Positions 22,817 through 24,186 of a stretch of 24,186 nt of DNA are shown here, in pieces; position 1 is the stretch's first letter, and the number at the start of each line of letters is the position of its first letter. Origin of the DNA: SOKG01 sp964502665 (GTDB taxonomy: Bacteria > Chloroflexota > Dehalococcoidia > SZUA-161); the NCBI GenBank assembly GCA_964502665.1, contig CAZCXP010000020.1:1-24186 (forward strand), in the 5' to 3' direction. The notes beneath the pieces were generated by a model. The model saw nothing but the letters and a program-made list of their open reading frames with translations, did not search any database and had not been told where the DNA came from. The position numbers and the translations under genes are program-made.

Positions 22817-22847
22817 AAGCTGGGCACCTATAGAAGATACCCAGCTT
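22817..22847 (-). terminator. Rho-independent-like terminator after the 46-aa zinc ribbon gene
   Basis: AAGCTGGG (22817-22824) and CCCAGCTT (22840-22847) form an 8-bp stem, extendable with a bulge. On the minus strand it is followed by TTCTTGTT, fitting termination of the small zinc-ribbon gene. It may also stop transcripts from the response regulator on the plus strand. Confidence 0.55.
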
Positions 22848-22882
22848 CTTCAGAAATAATCCCGATACCTAGCGCGACAGCT

Positions 22883-23023
22883 TCAACGCTTCCCTATTCG
22901 GAACATCTTGGTGCCACATACCGGGCACACGCCTTGAGTAGCAGGTTTCTTATTCTTCATGGTTATCGCCTTGGGATCCCTCATCTCCCGCTTTGCACGG
23001 CATTTCACACAATAGGCTTGCAT
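22883..23023 (-). CDS. 46-aa zinc-ribbon protein (DUF5679-type)
   Basis: A complete 46-codon gene begins at ATG 23023 with AAGGAGG seven bases upstream. The sequence starts MQAYCVKCRAKREM, continues AITMKNKKPATQG, and ends VCPVCGTKMFRIGKR. The two CxxC pairs (YCVKC and VCPVC) form a treble-clef or zinc-ribbon fold. It matches the DUF5679 small-protein family. It probably binds zinc, with nucleic acid or protein partners unknown. It is easily missed because it is so short. Confidence 0.88.
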   Translation of the reverse strand: MQAYCVKCRAKREMRDPKAITMKNKKPATQGVCPVCGTKMFRIGKR

Positions 23024-23176
23024 GACACCCCCTCCTTTTTGATTGGCAAGGATAAACCATTCCTGGATGAAATGTCAATAGTATGGCAGGACTTTTTCTG
23101 ACTACTGGCCTATCTGAATTGCTCCTGGGCCGTGGGATGAAAGATGGGAGTATCAAGTCGAGCGTCCTCGTCCGAG

Positions 23177-23204
23177 AAAAACGTGGAGGTTGACAACAAA
23201 CCTC
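23177..23204 (-). terminator. Rho-independent terminator after histidine phosphatase gene
   Basis: On the minus strand GAGGTT and AACCTC (23199-23204 and 23186-23191) form a 6-bp stem with a 7-base loop, followed after CACG by TTTTT (23181-23177). It lies just downstream of the phosphatase stop at 23213. Confidence 0.7.
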
Positions 23205-23212
23205 GGGGCGCT

Positions 23213-23836
23213 TCAAGAAACTGGCAGCTCCTCAAGATGGGAGTTGTCATTAAGAGTGAGAAGTTGTTTATTGCCATCAGCAACTCTCACTGTACTTAAG
23301 GAGGCGTTACCGATCTCGAGCCTGCGATAAATGCTGTTCGGCACTCCCAGAACGTGCGCTGCCAATATCCTAACAACAACATCATGTGTCACAATCACCC
23401 CTTGACCGCCGCGGCTAGCAGCTAGTACTGTCTCAAACGCCCGAACAGCCCTCACAGCCACCTGCCTGAAGCTTTCACCATTGGGCACAGTGAGCTCTGA
23501 TGGATCGGTCTGCGACTGCTTCCACAGTTCTGGCCACCTTCTCCTGATTTCGTCCTCATGCTGTCCTTGCCAGTCACCAAGCTGAATCTCAATCAAGTCG
23601 TCCAGGGCTTTCACCTCGAGGCTGTGGGGTTCAGCAAGAATCTTGGCAGTAGTGTAAGCTCTCCGCAGGGGACTTGTGTACACCGAGCCAATGGCCAAAC
23701 CAGCCATCCTGGAAGCCAACATACGTGCCTGCATGTAGCCTAGATCACTAAGGTCCTCATCAGACCAGCCACTGTAGAAACCAGTGGCATTCGATCTGAT
23801 TTGCCCGTGACGGACTAGATAAACGGTCGTCGTCAT
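23213..23836 (-). CDS. histidine phosphatase superfamily protein (phosphoglycerate-mutase-like)
   Basis: The 207-aa protein has the RHG motif (YLVRHGQIRSN, phospho-acceptor His10). It also has the second basic pair SPLRRAYTTAKIL, the catalytic acid region EIQLGDWQGQ, and VTHDVVVRIL with the second His. It belongs to the branch that includes CobC (alpha-ribazole phosphatase) and broad-specificity phosphatases; no cobalamin genes lie nearby, so the substrate stays open. ATG 23836 has GAAGG five bases upstream. A terminator follows at 23204-23177. Confidence 0.92.
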   Translation of the reverse strand: MTTTVYLVRHGQIRSNATGFYSGWSDEDLSDLGYMQARMLASRMAGLAIGSVYTSPLRRAYTTAKILAEPHSLEVKALDDLIEIQLGDWQGQHEDEIRRRWPELWKQSQTDPSELTVPNGESFRQVAVRAVRAFETVLAASRGGQGVIVTHDVVVRILAAHVLGVPNSIYRRLEIGNASLSTVRVADGNKQLLTLNDNSHLEELPVS

Positions 23837-23972
23837 CTACGCCTTCATTGGGGAGCAGCAGAATCCCTCGCTGGTACCACCTTTCCCCAGGGCAGAAAAG
23901 CCTTCTCCCATGATAGCTGGGGGCACTTGACTCAGGTCACAGGTGAGGCAACCTGCCTCACAAACTCACGCC

Positions 23973-24155
23973 TCAGGTGGAGCCGCCCGGAGCACAGCTC
24001 GCGCTGGAAGACCCTGCGGCAAATAGAGAAAAAACACGCCGTGGGCTCTCGGTTCCACACTTAGGACACCTTATCTCATCGTCTTTATCATTCATGCCCC
24101 GCCGGAGTTCAAACCTCTCGCCACACTTTGTGCACTCGTATTCGTAGACAGGCAT
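23973..24155 (-). CDS. FmdB-family zinc-ribbon protein
   Basis: The 60-aa protein starts MPVYEYECTKCGERFELRRG and has a second pair IRCPKCGTESPRRVF, so two CxxC pairs bind zinc as in FmdB/CxxC_CxxC_SSSS regulators. It ends in a Ser-rich tail with one Cys (AAGSSSASCAPGGST), typical of the family. FmdB-type proteins were first linked to formamidase/acetamidase regulation; here the role is unknown. ATG 24155 has a GGGGGG-rich site upstream. The window ends 31 bases before it, so upstream operon partners cannot be seen. Confidence 0.9.
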   Translation of the reverse strand: MPVYEYECTKCGERFELRRGMNDKDDEIRCPKCGTESPRRVFSLFAAGSSSASCAPGGST

Positions 24156-24186
24156 GCCTCATTACCCCCCAATTCTCGCTTTTTTT

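Noticed and set aside
23941..23975. Possible second Sec codon: TGA at the end of the FmdB-type gene
   Set aside because: The protein already ends with the family's typical Ser-rich/Cys tail, readthrough adds only four residues before another stop, and no clear hairpin follows.

Overview
The window is a 24 kb stretch of bacterial chromosome, most likely from an uncultured Dehalococcoidia-like member of the Chloroflexota. This placement is inferred from gene flavour: SDR and acyl-CoA ligase genes, tiny zinc-ribbon proteins of the DUF5679 and FmdB types, a Cys-rich DUF6485-type protein, an IPT-repeat surface protein, and many palindromic intergenic repeats. No rRNA, tRNA or CRISPR array was seen.

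Layout. 1-2921 (+): the 3' end of an AMP-forming acyl-CoA ligase, then a SAM methyltransferase and a Glu/Leu-type dehydrogenase that overlap by 4 bases. 3277-7098 (-): a tightly packed selenium operon, yedE - DUF3343 protein - carbohydrate-kinase-like protein - TusA/SirA protein - selD, with a divergent LysR regulator (7401-8300, +). 8317-10016 (-): two SDR oxidoreductases and a 19-codon ORF. 10314-13257 (+): LysE-type exporter, rhomboid protease, HDAC-family deacetylase. 13609-16477: a Cys-rich DUF6485-type gene (-), a Cys-rich membrane protein (+) and a two-gene ABC-2 exporter (+). 16897-20670: a four-cluster ferredoxin subunit (+), a tandem ferritin-like protein (-), a DUF166 protein (+) and a secreted IPT protein (-). 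20819-24155: an Hcp-like pseudogene fragment (+), an orphan NarL-type response regulator (+), a 46-aa zinc ribbon (-), a histidine phosphatase (-) and an FmdB zinc ribbon (-).

The main result is that selD itself encodes a selenoprotein. A conventional ORF call begins at about 4236, but the true reading frame starts at ATG 4326 and crosses an in-frame TGA at 4275-4273. That TGA sits exactly at the catalytic Cys position of SelD. It is followed by a strong hairpin with the geometry of a bacterial SECIS element. The organism should therefore decode UGA as selenocysteine, so SelA, SelB and tRNA-Sec must be encoded elsewhere. The operon probably joins selenium uptake (YedE), persulfide or perselenide relay (TusA-like), two uncharacterised proteins (DUF3343 and a ribokinase/NAD(P)HX-dehydratase-fold protein) and selenophosphate synthesis (SelD). 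LysR is the likely regulator.

Intergenic DNA is rich in short palindromic repeats of at least five families. One abuts the yedE ribosome binding site, and one appears to carry a second palindrome inserted within it.
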